The position numbers and the translations under genes are program-made. From positions 1 to 64,000 of the forward strand of contig DYYG01000069.1 in the NCBI GenBank assembly GCA_020741775.1: a DNA stretch of 64,000 nucleotides, read 5' to 3'. Source of the stretch: Methylorubrum populi (lineage in GTDB: Bacteria; Pseudomonadota; Alphaproteobacteria; Rhizobiales; Beijerinckiaceae). How positions within the stretch are numbered: the first letter of the stretch is position 1; each line of letters starts with the position of its first letter. Positions 33,561 through 42,591 of this stretch are shown here, one piece after another. A model generated the notes under the pieces. The model was not told where the DNA came from and did not search any database. It saw only the letters and a list, made by a program, of their open reading frames with translations.

Positions 33561-35516
33561 CTATTCCGCGGCCCGCCGCAGGGGAGCGGCGGCGACAGCG
33601 ACAGCCCTGGCTCGCCCGACCGCCACGTCGAGGGCATCGCTGAGAGAGGTGACGAGCAGGTCGGCGGCGATGGCCCGGCGCAGGCGGCCCAGGGAGGCCG
33701 GATCGCGCTCGCGCCAGAAGCCGACGAGGATCGTCACCCCCGGCACCGCCTTGCGGGCCCGGCGGATGGTGAGGCGGATCTGGGAGAGGCTGATCGGGTC
33801 GAGATAAGAGAAGCAGATCATCGCCGGCCGCTCCCCCTCGGGCAGGCCGCCGCGCAGGCTCTCCGCCGTGGTCACCCGTGCGCCGAGTCCGTGGCGGGAG
33901 AGGGTCTGGGCCAGCATCATCGTCGCGGCCTCGTCGAAGGCGCCTCCGCTCGACACGCACAGGACCGGCGCATCGCCGCGCCAAGCGGGCGCGAGATCGT
34001 CCCGGGCGAGCACGATGCCCGCCGTCTGCCGGTCCGGCCCGATGGCGGCGAAGGCGGCCTCGGCCTCGGCGCCCACGGGCTTGCGTGACCGCTTCAGGAG
34101 GCTCCGCATCCGCGCCTGCCCCAGCGCCTCCACCACCGCGCGGAAGTCTCCGCCGACCTCGGCCTGCCGGTCCCGGCCGAGGCTGCCCCGGGCCGCATCC
34201 TCCTGGGCGAGGCGCAGGCCCGCCAGGACGACCTCGTCGTAATAGGTGACGAGCGCCCGCTCCTTCAGGAACAGCCGGCCCTGCTCGATCGCCTCGGCCG
34301 GATCGCCCGCCAGCATCCGCTGGTAGAAGATCTCCTGGGGGCCGAGCGCGGGCCGGTCGCCGAGGAGCACGTCGAGGAACCACAGCCGCTCGACATGGCG
34401 CCCGAGCACCACGAGGCAGACGGTGAGCGGGGTGGCGAGGAGCAGGCCGATCGGCCCCCACAGGAAGGTCCAGATCGTCGCCGCCAGGATCACCGCCACC
34501 GGCGAGATGCCGGTCGAGTGCCCGTAGAGCAGCGGCTCGATCACGTGGCCGGCAATCGGCTCGACCACCACGAACAGGATCGCCACCTCGATCGCCATCG
34601 ACCAGCCGGGATCGACGGCGACGGCGATGGCGAGCGGCAGCACCGCCGAGATCACCGCGCCGATATAGGGCACGAAGCGGGCGATGCCGGCGATGACGCC
34701 GAACAGGATCGGGCTCGGCACGCCGATGAACCAGAGGCCGACGCCGATGACGAGGCCGAAGGCGAGGTTGAGCACGAGCTGCGCGATGAAGAACCGGCTG
34801 AGCCGGGCGGTCGCGTCGTCGATGGCGGCGGTGGTGCGGCGCAGGTCACTCGATCCCGCCAGCCGGATCGCCCGGTTTCGCAGGTCTTCCCTCTGGAGCA
34901 GGATGAAGATCGTGAACAGGAGGATGAGGCCCAGCGTCGCCAGGGGATGCAGCACCCCGCCGGCCACGCTGCCCAACGTCGTCAGCAGGCCGGAGCGGGG
35001 CGCGTGGATCTCCACCTGCATCGGCCGCTCCACCGTACCGAGGGACGCATCGCTGCCATGGGTGGAATCGGCCTTGGCCGGCGGCTGCAACTCCTTCCCG
35101 ATCTCCTCGGCCATGTCGAAGAAGCCGGAGAAGGTGTCCGACAGGCCGCCGCGCTCGGCGGTCGCCGCGCGCAGGGCCGTGATCTTGTCGCGCAGGGTCA
35201 GGGAATAGCGCGGCAGGTCGGCGGCGAGCTGCGCCGCCTCGCGGGCGATCAGGCTGCCCACCGCCCCGAGCATGCCGAAGGCGAGCACCACCACCAGCAG
35301 CACGGCCGCGGCCCGCGGCACGCGCAGGCGCCGCAGGGCACGCACGGCGGGCACCAGGACGAAGCTCAGAAGGATGGCGAGCGCCACCGGCACGAGGATG
35401 TCGCGGCCGAAATAAAGCGCTCCGGCCAGCGTCACCACGAGCAGCAGCGAGGCGAGCGTCGTCACCACCGGCAGCGCCTGGCGCAGGAGCCGCGTGGTGA
35501 CCGGATCGGTGGTCAT
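33561..35516 (-). CDS. AI-2E family permease with an extra C-terminal cytoplasmic domain
   Basis: Inner-membrane protein of the AI-2E exporter/TqsA family in the first about 370 residues. It shows two N-terminal helices after LRQALPVVTTLASLLLVVTL, a long extramembrane stretch about 100-190, then the family core FGLVIGVGLWFIGVPSPILFG, GAVISAVLPLAIA and the late GPIGLLLATPLTVCLVVLGRHV. At 651 residues it is nearly twice the usual length. The extra about 270 residues contain a Rossmann-like pattern (APVLCVSSGGAFDEAATMMLA then RPAMICFSYLDPIS), similar in outline to a cobalamin-binding fold but lacking the DxHxxG motif. The substrate is unknown; many of these proteins are not AI-2 transporters. 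Confidence 0.8.
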   Translation of the reverse strand: MTTDPVTTRLLRQALPVVTTLASLLLVVTLAGALYFGRDILVPVALAILLSFVLVPAVRALRRLRVPRAAAVLLVVVLAFGMLGAVGSLIAREAAQLAADLPRYSLTLRDKITALRAATAERGGLSDTFSGFFDMAEEIGKELQPPAKADSTHGSDASLGTVERPMQVEIHAPRSGLLTTLGSVAGGVLHPLATLGLILLFTIFILLQREDLRNRAIRLAGSSDLRRTTAAIDDATARLSRFFIAQLVLNLAFGLVIGVGLWFIGVPSPILFGVIAGIARFVPYIGAVISAVLPLAIAVAVDPGWSMAIEVAILFVVVEPIAGHVIEPLLYGHSTGISPVAVILAATIWTFLWGPIGLLLATPLTVCLVVLGRHVERLWFLDVLLGDRPALGPQEIFYQRMLAGDPAEAIEQGRLFLKERALVTYYDEVVLAGLRLAQEDAARGSLGRDRQAEVGGDFRAVVEALGQARMRSLLKRSRKPVGAEAEAAFAAIGPDRQTAGIVLARDDLAPAWRGDAPVLCVSSGGAFDEAATMMLAQTLSRHGLGARVTTAESLRGGLPEGERPAMICFSYLDPISLSQIRLTIRRARKAVPGVTILVGFWRERDPASLGRLRRAIAADLLVTSLSDALDVAVGRARAVAVAAAPLRRAAE

Positions 35517-35681
35517 GGCATCCTCATGATGGCGGATTCACAGGCGACAGGATGACGTGCCCCCGGCAGCGGGCCTCAGGATTCCCCAGCCAACCACGCG
35601 AGATCTGGCGGCCCTCGCGAAGCTGCTTCGCGTCATCTCAAGGGAGGGAGCGGGCGGGACGACGGCAGGCGGTCGATGCGG

Positions 35682-36056
35682 TCAGTCCCCCGAGCCGATC
35701 GCCGTGCCGATCTGAGTGAGCAGTTTCGGGAAATCGATCGGCTTCGGATGGTAGTCGTCGCAGCCCGCCTGGATCGCCTTGTCGCGATCCCCCGACATGG
35801 CGTGGGCGGTGAGCGCGATGATCGGGATGGCGCGGGTATCGGTCGCGGCCTTCAGGGCCCGGGCGGTCGACCAGCCGTCCAGGATCGGCAGGTTCATGTC
35901 GAGCAGGATCACGTCGGGCTGGGCGGCGCGGGCCTGTTGCACGCCCGCCTCGCCGTCATGGGCGAGCACGACCTCATAGCCCCGGCGCTTGAGCCGGCGT
36001 GACAGGAAGTCCCAGATCTCCTCGTGGTCTTCCACCAGCAGGATTTTACCCGACAC
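35682..36056 (-). CDS. Single-domain response regulator (CheY/DivK-like)
   Basis: A 124-residue stand-alone receiver. The acidic pair is E9-D10 in LLVEDHEEI, the phosphoacceptor D53 in ILLDMNLPILDGW, the Thr in ALTAHAMSGD and the Lys in YHPKPIDF. The pattern resembles DivK and the receivers of hybrid kinases. It has no output domain, so it must act by protein contact or as a phosphate shuttle. It is divergent from the pentapeptide protein, and the hybrid kinase at 37736 is a possible partner. Confidence 0.88.
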   Translation of the reverse strand: MSGKILLVEDHEEIWDFLSRRLKRRGYEVVLAHDGEAGVQQARAAQPDVILLDMNLPILDGWSTARALKAATDTRAIPIIALTAHAMSGDRDKAIQAGCDDYHPKPIDFPKLLTQIGTAIGSGD

Positions 36057-36304
36057 GCCCGAACCCCTCTTCGCGCCGCACGCGCTTGCCGCTCACAACG
36101 CGCGGAATGCCCTTGCGGTGGCATAAAATCGCGCGGGATCCTCGTCTTGCACAGTCTTGCACGAGCGCGGGCGGTTCGGACGCCTGCGTGCCGGAGCGGC
36201 CGAGGAGAGCCTGCCGGGGCAAGGGCTTGCGGCTCCGGCCCGATTGCCAGGCGGCCGGGAATGGCCCTAAGGGAGCCGTGGGCGCGATCAGACGAGGCGG
36301 CGCG

Positions 36305-37666
36305 GTGCAACCTGACGGGGCGTTGGACGGCGATCCGCGCGTCGCGGCGGTGCTGGCGCATCTGTCGGGAAGCTCAGTCCCGTTCTCCCTCGGGAATCGC
36401 GGAGACCTCGCCGGGCTGGCTCTCGGGCGCGCGGCCCTGATCCGGCAGATCGATCCCCACGCGACCCCGCCCTGGTGGATGCAGGGCGCCGGGGGCCTGA
36501 ACCTCGCGCAGGCCGACCTCGCCGACGCGCGGCTGGAAGAGACCGACCTGTCCGGTGCCAATCTGCGGCAGGCCTCCCTCGCGGGGGCGCTCGCCCGCTC
36601 CGCCGGTTTCGAGGGCGCCTGCCTGGAGGAGGCGGATTTCGCCGGCGCCGATCTGAGCGGAGCGCGCTTCGCCGGGGTGGCGGGAGGCCAGGCCTCGTTC
36701 CGCGAGGCGATGCTGGAGGATGCCGACTTCTCCGGCGCGACCATGCGCTTCGCCCGGCTCGACAAGGCGCTCCTCGACGGCGCCCGCTTCGAGGGGGCCG
36801 ACCTGTGGGGCACCGATTTCACGGGGGCGGATGCCGACGATTCCCTCTTCCGCCAAGCCCGGCTCGACGAAGCCAACCTCTCCGATTGCAACCTGACCGG
36901 CGCGGATTTCGAGGGCGCGAGCCTCAAGAAGGCGCGCCTCGTCGGCGCGCGCCTGCGGGGGGCGAATTTCACCGGCGCCCGGCTCGACGGGGCGGATCTG
37001 TCGGAGGCCGATTTCTCCCGCACCAGCTTGGTGCGGCTCGATCTCACCGCGTGCAAGCTGCGCCACGCCCGCTTCGCCGGGGCCTGGCTGGAGGGCGTGA
37101 GGCTCTCCGCCGAGCAATTGGGCGGGGCGGTCGGCGAGGAGATCGCGGGCGATTACGAGGCGGCGCAGGCGAGCTATCTCGCCCTCGAACGCAACCTCCA
37201 GAGCATCGGCAGCCACGAGGGTGCGAGCTGGGCCTACAAGCGCGGGCGCCGCATGGGCCGCCGCCATGCCGGCGTGCGGGCCCGCGAGGCTTTTTCCGGC
37301 CGCGATCTGCGGGGAACGCTGAGCTACGGCTATCGCTGGATCGCCGACCGTTTCGTCGAGTGGCTGTGCGATTACGGCGAGAGCCTGTCGCGGATCGCCC
37401 GGGCCTTCCTCGTCGGCATCCTCCTGTTCGCGGCGGCCTACGGGGCGACGGGCGGGCTGTTCCACGAGGGCGAGAACACCCCGACCTACAATCCCCTCGA
37501 CCTCGTGAGCTACAGCGCCCTCAACATGATGACCGCCAACCCGCCGGAGATCGGGGTGAAGCCGCTGGGTCGGGTCACCAACCTGCTGGTCGGGCTCCAG
37601 GGCGCGGCGGGGATCGTGCTGATGGGCCTGTTCGGCTTCGTCCTCGGCAACCGGCTGCGCCGCTGA
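36305..37666 (+). CDS. Pentapeptide-repeat protein with C-terminal channel-like membrane domain
   Basis: A 453-residue protein. From about residue 55 to 275 it is a run of pentapeptides with central Leu/Phe (ADLSGARFAG, ANLSDCNLTGADFEGASLKK), which fold as a quadrilateral beta-helix. A linker with ASYLALERNLQSIG and basic WAYKRGRRMGRRH follows. The last about 120 residues have two hydrophobic helices flanking a loop with NMMTANPPEIGVKPLGR, the layout of a two-helix ion channel with pore loop, without a TVGYG filter. The start is the GTG at 36305 (GAGG seven bases before); the GTG at 36278 is the alternative. The kinase gene follows 69 bases later. Confidence 0.75.
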   Translation: MQPDGALDGDPRVAAVLAHLSGSSVPFSLGNRGDLAGLALGRAALIRQIDPHATPPWWMQGAGGLNLAQADLADARLEETDLSGANLRQASLAGALARSAGFEGACLEEADFAGADLSGARFAGVAGGQASFREAMLEDADFSGATMRFARLDKALLDGARFEGADLWGTDFTGADADDSLFRQARLDEANLSDCNLTGADFEGASLKKARLVGARLRGANFTGARLDGADLSEADFSRTSLVRLDLTACKLRHARFAGAWLEGVRLSAEQLGGAVGEEIAGDYEAAQASYLALERNLQSIGSHEGASWAYKRGRRMGRRHAGVRAREAFSGRDLRGTLSYGYRWIADRFVEWLCDYGESLSRIARAFLVGILLFAAAYGATGGLFHEGENTPTYNPLDLVSYSALNMMTANPPEIGVKPLGRVTNLLVGLQGAAGIVLMGLFGFVLGNRLRR

Positions 37667-37735
37667 GACCGCGTCGCGTCTGACTTGTGATTTCGCATCC
37701 GCTCGAAAGCCGGCCACAGCTCTCGGGGCGATTCC

Positions 37736-40132
37736 ATGACGGGAGACATCACCGTGACCGTACGGGACGGGAAGGTGCCGGCCTCGGGGCCGACCATGGC
37801 CGATTTCCGCAACCTCGCCGACGCCCTGCCCCAGCTTGCCTGGATCGCGGAGGCCGATGGCAACATCGTCTGGTACAACCGTCGCTGGTACGACTATACC
37901 GGCACCACGCCGGCGGAGATGGCCGATCACGGCTGGCGCAAGCTGCACCACCCGGACCATCTCGACCGCGCGGCGCAGCGCTTCTCCGCCTGCATCGCGG
38001 CGGGAGAATCCTGGCAGGACACTTTCCCCTTACGCGGGAGGGACGGTCATTATCGCTGGTTCCTGTCCCTGGCCGAGCCGGTCCGCGACGCGGACGGCCA
38101 CGTCGTGCGCTGGTACGGCACCAACACCGATGTCACCGATACCCGCGTGGCGCAGGAGGCCCTGGGCCATTCCGAACAGCGGTTCCGGGCGCTGGTGGAT
38201 GCCTCGGCGGCCGTGATCTGGAACACGACCGCGCAGGGCGAGCTGATGCCGCCCCAGCCGCGCTGGGCCGCCTATACCGGCCAGGGCGAGGAAGCCTACC
38301 AGGGCTGGGGCTGGGTCGATGCGGTCCATCCCGACGACCGGGCCCGGGCGGCGGAGGTCTGGGCGGAATGCGTCGCGGCGGTGAAGGTCTACGAGGTCGA
38401 GTACCGCCTGCGCCGCCATGACGGGGTCTGGCGCGACATGGAGGTGCGCGGCGTGCCCGTGCTCGCCGAGGACGGCACCATCCGCGAATGGGTCGGGCTC
38501 AATATCGACATCACCGTCCGCAAGGAGGCCGAGGCCGAGATCGAGCGGGCGCGGGCCGCCGCCGAGGCCGCCAACCTCGCCAAGAGCCAGTTCCTGGCCA
38601 ATATGAGCCACGAGTTGCGCACGCCGCTCTCGGCGGTGATCGGCTATTCCGAGATGCTCGGCGAGGAGCTGGAGGATCTCGGCCAGGCCGCGCTGCTGCC
38701 GGACCTGCGCAAGATCGAGTCCTCCGCGCGCCACCTGCTCGGGCTCATCAACGACGTGCTCGATATTTCCAAGATCGAGGCCGGCCGCCTGACGCTCGCC
38801 GCCGAAGCCTTCACGGTGGCGGCCCTGATCGAGGACGTCACCGCCGCCACCCAGAGCCTGATCACGAAGAAGCGCAACCGCTTCCGCCTCGACCTCGATG
38901 CCGATCTCGGTTCGATGCATCAGGACCAGCTGAAGCTGCGCCAATCGCTGATCAACCTGATCGGCAATGCCGCCAAGTTCTCCGAGGACGGCGACATCGC
39001 CCTCACCGTGCGGCGCTTCCGCGAGAACGGGGCCGATTGGCTCAGCTTCGCCGTGTCCGATACCGGCATCGGACTCACCGACGAGCAGATGGGCCGGCTG
39101 TTCGAGCGCTTCTCCCAGGCCGATGAATCGACCACCCGTCAGTTCGGCGGCACCGGGCTCGGCCTCGCCATCACCCGTGCCTTCATCGAGCGGATGGGCG
39201 GCGCGATCTCGGTCGCGAGCACCTATGGCCAGGGCGCGACCTTCACGATCCGCCTGCCCGCGGAACTCGCGGTGCACGAGGAGGAAATCGAGGCCGAGAG
39301 CGTCGCCAGCCGCGTCCACGAGATCACCGAGGGCGAGGGGCACCTGCACGACGTGGTGCTGCTCGTCGACGACGACCCGGCCGCCCGCGACCTGCTCCAG
39401 CGTTTCCTGGAGCGGGAAGGCTTCCGCGTGCGCACCGCCAATGACGGGCGGGCCGGCCTCACCCTGGCGCGGGCGCTCAAGCCCCGGGCAATCCTGCTCG
39501 ATATCGAGATGCCGCGCATGGACGGCTGGGCGGTGCTGCACGCGATCCGCACCGATCCCGAGATCGCCGACACGCCGGTCATCATCACCAGCGTCGTCAA
39601 CGAGTTCAGCCTCGCTCACGTGCTCGGCGCCACCGATTACATGGTCAAGCCGATCGATTGGGGAGCGCTCAAGGAGGCGATGGAGCGCTACCGCCCGGTG
39701 GACCGCGAAGGCAGCGTGCTGGTGGTGGACGACGATACCGATGCCCGCGAGCGCGTGCGCCGCACCCTCCAGCGCGACGGCTGGCAGGTGCGGGAGGCCG
39801 AGAACGGCGCCGCCGCCCTGGAGAGCCTGGACCATGTCCGCCCGAGCCTGATCCTGCTCGACCTGATGATGCCGGTCATGGACGGCTTCGCCTTCCTGCG
39901 GGCTCTGCGCGGGCGCCCGGACGGCGGCAGCATCCCCGTGGTGGTGCTCACCGCCAAGGAGATCACGCCCGAGGAGAGGGAGAGCCTCGGCCGGCAGGCC
40001 GACCGGCTGATTATCAAGGGCACGATGAGCCTGTCCGAGATCGGCCGGCAATTGCGCGACCTCTATGCCGCGCCGAACGAGGCGCCCTTGCCCGAGCCGA
40101 TCCAGGGGCTGATCGAGAGGCTGCCGCCGTAG
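37736..40132 (+). CDS. PAS-containing hybrid sensor histidine kinase with two receiver domains
   Basis: A 798-residue cytoplasmic signalling protein without membrane segments. Order: PAS 1 about 22-130 (DALPQLAWIAEADGNIVWYN), PAS 2 about 150-270 with a PAC-type end (REWVGLNIDITVRKEAE), HisKA with phosphorylated H292 in NMSHELRTPLS, then an HATPase domain (N-box LINLIGNAAKFS, G-boxes DTGIGLT and GGTGLGLAI). Receiver 1 has D589 (LLDIEMPRMDGW) and receiver 2 has D709 (LLDLMMPVMDGF). Soluble PAS domains suggest an internal signal such as redox or metabolite state. The stand-alone receiver at 35682 could be its target. An internal ATG at 37796 is a less likely start. Confidence 0.9.
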   Translation: MTGDITVTVRDGKVPASGPTMADFRNLADALPQLAWIAEADGNIVWYNRRWYDYTGTTPAEMADHGWRKLHHPDHLDRAAQRFSACIAAGESWQDTFPLRGRDGHYRWFLSLAEPVRDADGHVVRWYGTNTDVTDTRVAQEALGHSEQRFRALVDASAAVIWNTTAQGELMPPQPRWAAYTGQGEEAYQGWGWVDAVHPDDRARAAEVWAECVAAVKVYEVEYRLRRHDGVWRDMEVRGVPVLAEDGTIREWVGLNIDITVRKEAEAEIERARAAAEAANLAKSQFLANMSHELRTPLSAVIGYSEMLGEELEDLGQAALLPDLRKIESSARHLLGLINDVLDISKIEAGRLTLAAEAFTVAALIEDVTAATQSLITKKRNRFRLDLDADLGSMHQDQLKLRQSLINLIGNAAKFSEDGDIALTVRRFRENGADWLSFAVSDTGIGLTDEQMGRLFERFSQADESTTRQFGGTGLGLAITRAFIERMGGAISVASTYGQGATFTIRLPAELAVHEEEIEAESVASRVHEITEGEGHLHDVVLLVDDDPAARDLLQRFLEREGFRVRTANDGRAGLTLARALKPRAILLDIEMPRMDGWAVLHAIRTDPEIADTPVIITSVVNEFSLAHVLGATDYMVKPIDWGALKEAMERYRPVDREGSVLVVDDDTDARERVRRTLQRDGWQVREAENGAAALESLDHVRPSLILLDLMMPVMDGFAFLRALRGRPDGGSIPVVVLTAKEITPEERESLGRQADRLIIKGTMSLSEIGRQLRDLYAAPNEAPLPEPIQGLIERLPP

Positions 40133-40159
40133 CGGCGGCGGCCCGCGTCCGGCCCTCCC

Positions 40160-41596
40160 TCAGGAGGCGGATGCGAACGGGATCCCGACCTCCGGCTCTG
40201 CTCCGTCCAGCGCGCGCCCGAGTGCCTCGTACACGCGCGGATCGACCATCTGCGCCACGTTGAAGCGCATGAAGTCGGCGGCGGATTGCGAGACGCTGAA
40301 GACGTTGCCCGGCGCCAGGACGAGGTTTTCCCGCAGGCCCGCGCGGGCCACCATGGCCGCGTCGCGCCCGTCGGGCAGACGGCACCAGAGGGTGAAGCCG
40401 CCGCGGGGCATGATCCAGGGTGTGATCCCGAGCGCGCCCAGCCGCGCCGCCGTCTCGCGGCGCGCCCGCGACAGGCGGCGGCGCACCGCCTCCAGATGCT
40501 TGCGGTAGCTGCCATCGGTGAGCGTGGCGGCGATCAGTTCGGCGGCGATGGGACTCGGGCCGCCGAAACTCGTCGCGACCTGAAGGTCGACCAGGGCTTC
40601 GATCCAGTCCGGCCGGGCGACGATGAAGCCGCAGCGGATCGAGGCCGACAGGGTCTTGGAGAAGCTGCCGATGCGGATCACCCGGTTCAGGCCGTCGAGG
40701 GCGGCGAGGCGGGCCGAGGGGTCTGGCTCGAGATCGGCGAAGATGTCGTCCTCGATGATCGCCAGATCGTGCGCCGCCGCGAGCGTCAGGATCCGGTGGG
40801 CGGCCTGGGGCGAGAGCGTCGCGCCGGTCGGGTTGTGCAGGGCGGAATTGGTGACGTAGAGGCGCGGGCGATGCTCCGCGAGCGCGGCGGCGAAGCGGGC
40901 GAGGTCGGGGCCGGTCGGCGTGTAGGGGATGCCGACGATCCGGACGCCGTGGGCCCGCAACAGCGCCTGGAAGTTGAAGTAGCAGGGATCGTCCACCAGC
41001 ACCGTGTCGCCGGGCCGCAGCAGGAAACGGGCGATCAGATCGACGCCCTGCGTGCCCGAGGCGGTCAGCAGCACCTGATCCGCGCTCGCCTCGATCCCCT
41101 CCGCCGCGAGCCGGCGCACGAGAAGCCGCCGCAGGCCGGGGGCGCCGCGCGTCGCCCCGTAATCGGTCAGGATCCCGTCCCCGGACCGGGCGAGGCCGCG
41201 CACCGCGCGCCGGATGGCCGCATCGGGCATCCAGCCCGGGGGAAGCCAGCCGCAGCCGGGCTTCAGCGTCTCCGGCCCGGCATCGAGGGATTGGCGCGAG
41301 ACCCAGAGCGGATCGATCGCCCGGTCCCGCCGCGTCTCCGCCTCGGCCGGCGCCAGCGGCGACACCACCCCCGAGACGAAGAAGCCGGAGCCGGGCCGCG
41401 CATGGATCAGGCCTTCCGCCGCTAAGCGGTCATAGGCCTCGACCACCGTCGAGGGCGAGACCTGCATCGTCGCGGCGAAACGGCGGATCGAGGGCAGCTT
41501 CTCCCCCGGTGCCAGGATCCGTGCGGCGAGCTTCCGGCGGATCGCCGCCATGACCGCACCGGTGCGGCCGCCCTCGTCTGTCATGGATTGGCTCAT
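40160..41596 (-). CDS. MocR/PdxR-type regulator (GntR helix-turn-helix fused to aminotransferase domain)
   Basis: A 478-residue fusion regulator. N-terminal winged helix: KLAARILAPGEKLPSIRRFA and VSPSTVVEAYDRLAAEGLI. A linker follows to about residue 90, then a fold-type I aminotransferase domain with VLLTASGTQGVDLIARFL, the Asn/Asp pair in VTNSALHNPTG and IIEDDIFADLE, and the PLP Lys in RIGSFSKTLSASIRCG. Such proteins sense PLP or amino acids and usually control a divergent gene. Here that neighbour is the EamA exporter 111 bases away, which is the probable target. Its own transcript is tail to tail with the hybrid kinase. Confidence 0.9.
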   Translation of the reverse strand: MSQSMTDEGGRTGAVMAAIRRKLAARILAPGEKLPSIRRFAATMQVSPSTVVEAYDRLAAEGLIHARPGSGFFVSGVVSPLAPAEAETRRDRAIDPLWVSRQSLDAGPETLKPGCGWLPPGWMPDAAIRRAVRGLARSGDGILTDYGATRGAPGLRRLLVRRLAAEGIEASADQVLLTASGTQGVDLIARFLLRPGDTVLVDDPCYFNFQALLRAHGVRIVGIPYTPTGPDLARFAAALAEHRPRLYVTNSALHNPTGATLSPQAAHRILTLAAAHDLAIIEDDIFADLEPDPSARLAALDGLNRVIRIGSFSKTLSASIRCGFIVARPDWIEALVDLQVATSFGGPSPIAAELIAATLTDGSYRKHLEAVRRRLSRARRETAARLGALGITPWIMPRGGFTLWCRLPDGRDAAMVARAGLRENLVLAPGNVFSVSQSAADFMRFNVAQMVDPRVYEALGRALDGAEPEVGIPFASAS

Positions 41597-41707
41597 CGGG
41601 CGTATGGGTGAAACAGACCATACAGTTCGGCGAGAACCGTATGGGACCGTTCCTGTCGGCGCCAGCCTTCATCCCCTAACCCTCGTCCCGGAGGCGAGGG
41701 GCGAGCC

Positions 41708-42583
41708 ATGCAGCGGAGCCGTGAGACGAACTGGGAGGGCTGGGGTCACGGCCTGCTCGGCGTCATCATCTTCAGCGGATCGCTGCCGGCGACACGGCTC
41801 GCGGTCGGCGGCTTCACACCCCTGTTCCTGACCTCGGCCCGCGCCGTCATCGCCGCCGGGCTCGGCGCGGGACTGCTCGCCCTCCTCCGGCAGAAGCGGC
41901 CGGCGCGCGGCGATCTCGGCTCCCTCGCCGTCGTCGCGCTCGGGGTGGTGATCGGCTTCCCGCTGCTCACGGCCCAGGCCCTGCGGCACATCACCTCCGC
42001 CCGCTCCCTGGTCTTCATCGGCCTGCTGCCGCTGGCCACCGCCCTTTTCGGTGTGCTGCTGCGCGGCGGCGAGCGGCCGAGGCCCGCCTTCTGGCTGTTC
42101 TCGGGCCTGGGGAGCCTCCTGGTGGCGGGCTTCGCCCTGGCGCGGAGCGAGGGCGGCGATCCCGCGGGCGACCTTTCGATGCTGGCGGCGATCCTGCTCT
42201 GCGGTGCCGGCTACGCCGAGGGCGCCCGCCTCTCCCGTCGGCTCGGGGGCTGGCAGGTCATCTCCTGGGCGCTGGTACTCGCGAGCCCCGCCATGGCCGT
42301 CCTGGCGCTGATGACGCTGCCGGAATCATGGAGCGGGATCGGCGCGGGGGCCTGGGCCGGCCTCGCCTATGTCTCGACCTTCAGCATGCTGATCGGCTTC
42401 GTGTTCTGGTATCGCGGCCTGGCCCTCGGCGGCATCGCCGGGGTCGGCCAGCTTCAGCTGATCCAGCCCTTCCTCGGCCTCGCCCTGGCCGGCCTGCTGC
42501 TGCACGAGCCCGTCGAGGGTGCGATGATCGCGGTCGCCGCCCTGGTGGTGCTGTGCGTCGCCGCCGCCAAGCGCTTCGCGTGA
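41708..42583 (+). CDS. DMT superfamily (EamA) exporter
   Basis: A 291-residue inner-membrane protein with ten predicted helices in two EamA repeats. Helix 1 reads WGHGLLGVIIFSGSLPATRLAV, a characteristic EamA opening; repeat 2 starts near LSMLAAILLCGAGYAEGARL. EamA proteins often export amino acids or other small metabolites. Divergent from the MocR-type regulator, with the promoter region between, an arrangement typical of MocR-controlled exporters. The 3' end is 8 bases from the convergent NarL-type gene. Substrate unknown. Confidence 0.85.
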   Translation: MQRSRETNWEGWGHGLLGVIIFSGSLPATRLAVGGFTPLFLTSARAVIAAGLGAGLLALLRQKRPARGDLGSLAVVALGVVIGFPLLTAQALRHITSARSLVFIGLLPLATALFGVLLRGGERPRPAFWLFSGLGSLLVAGFALARSEGGDPAGDLSMLAAILLCGAGYAEGARLSRRLGGWQVISWALVLASPAMAVLALMTLPESWSGIGAGAWAGLAYVSTFSMLIGFVFWYRGLALGGIAGVGQLQLIQPFLGLALAGLLLHEPVEGAMIAVAALVVLCVAAAKRFA

Positions 42584-42591
42584 CGATGCCG

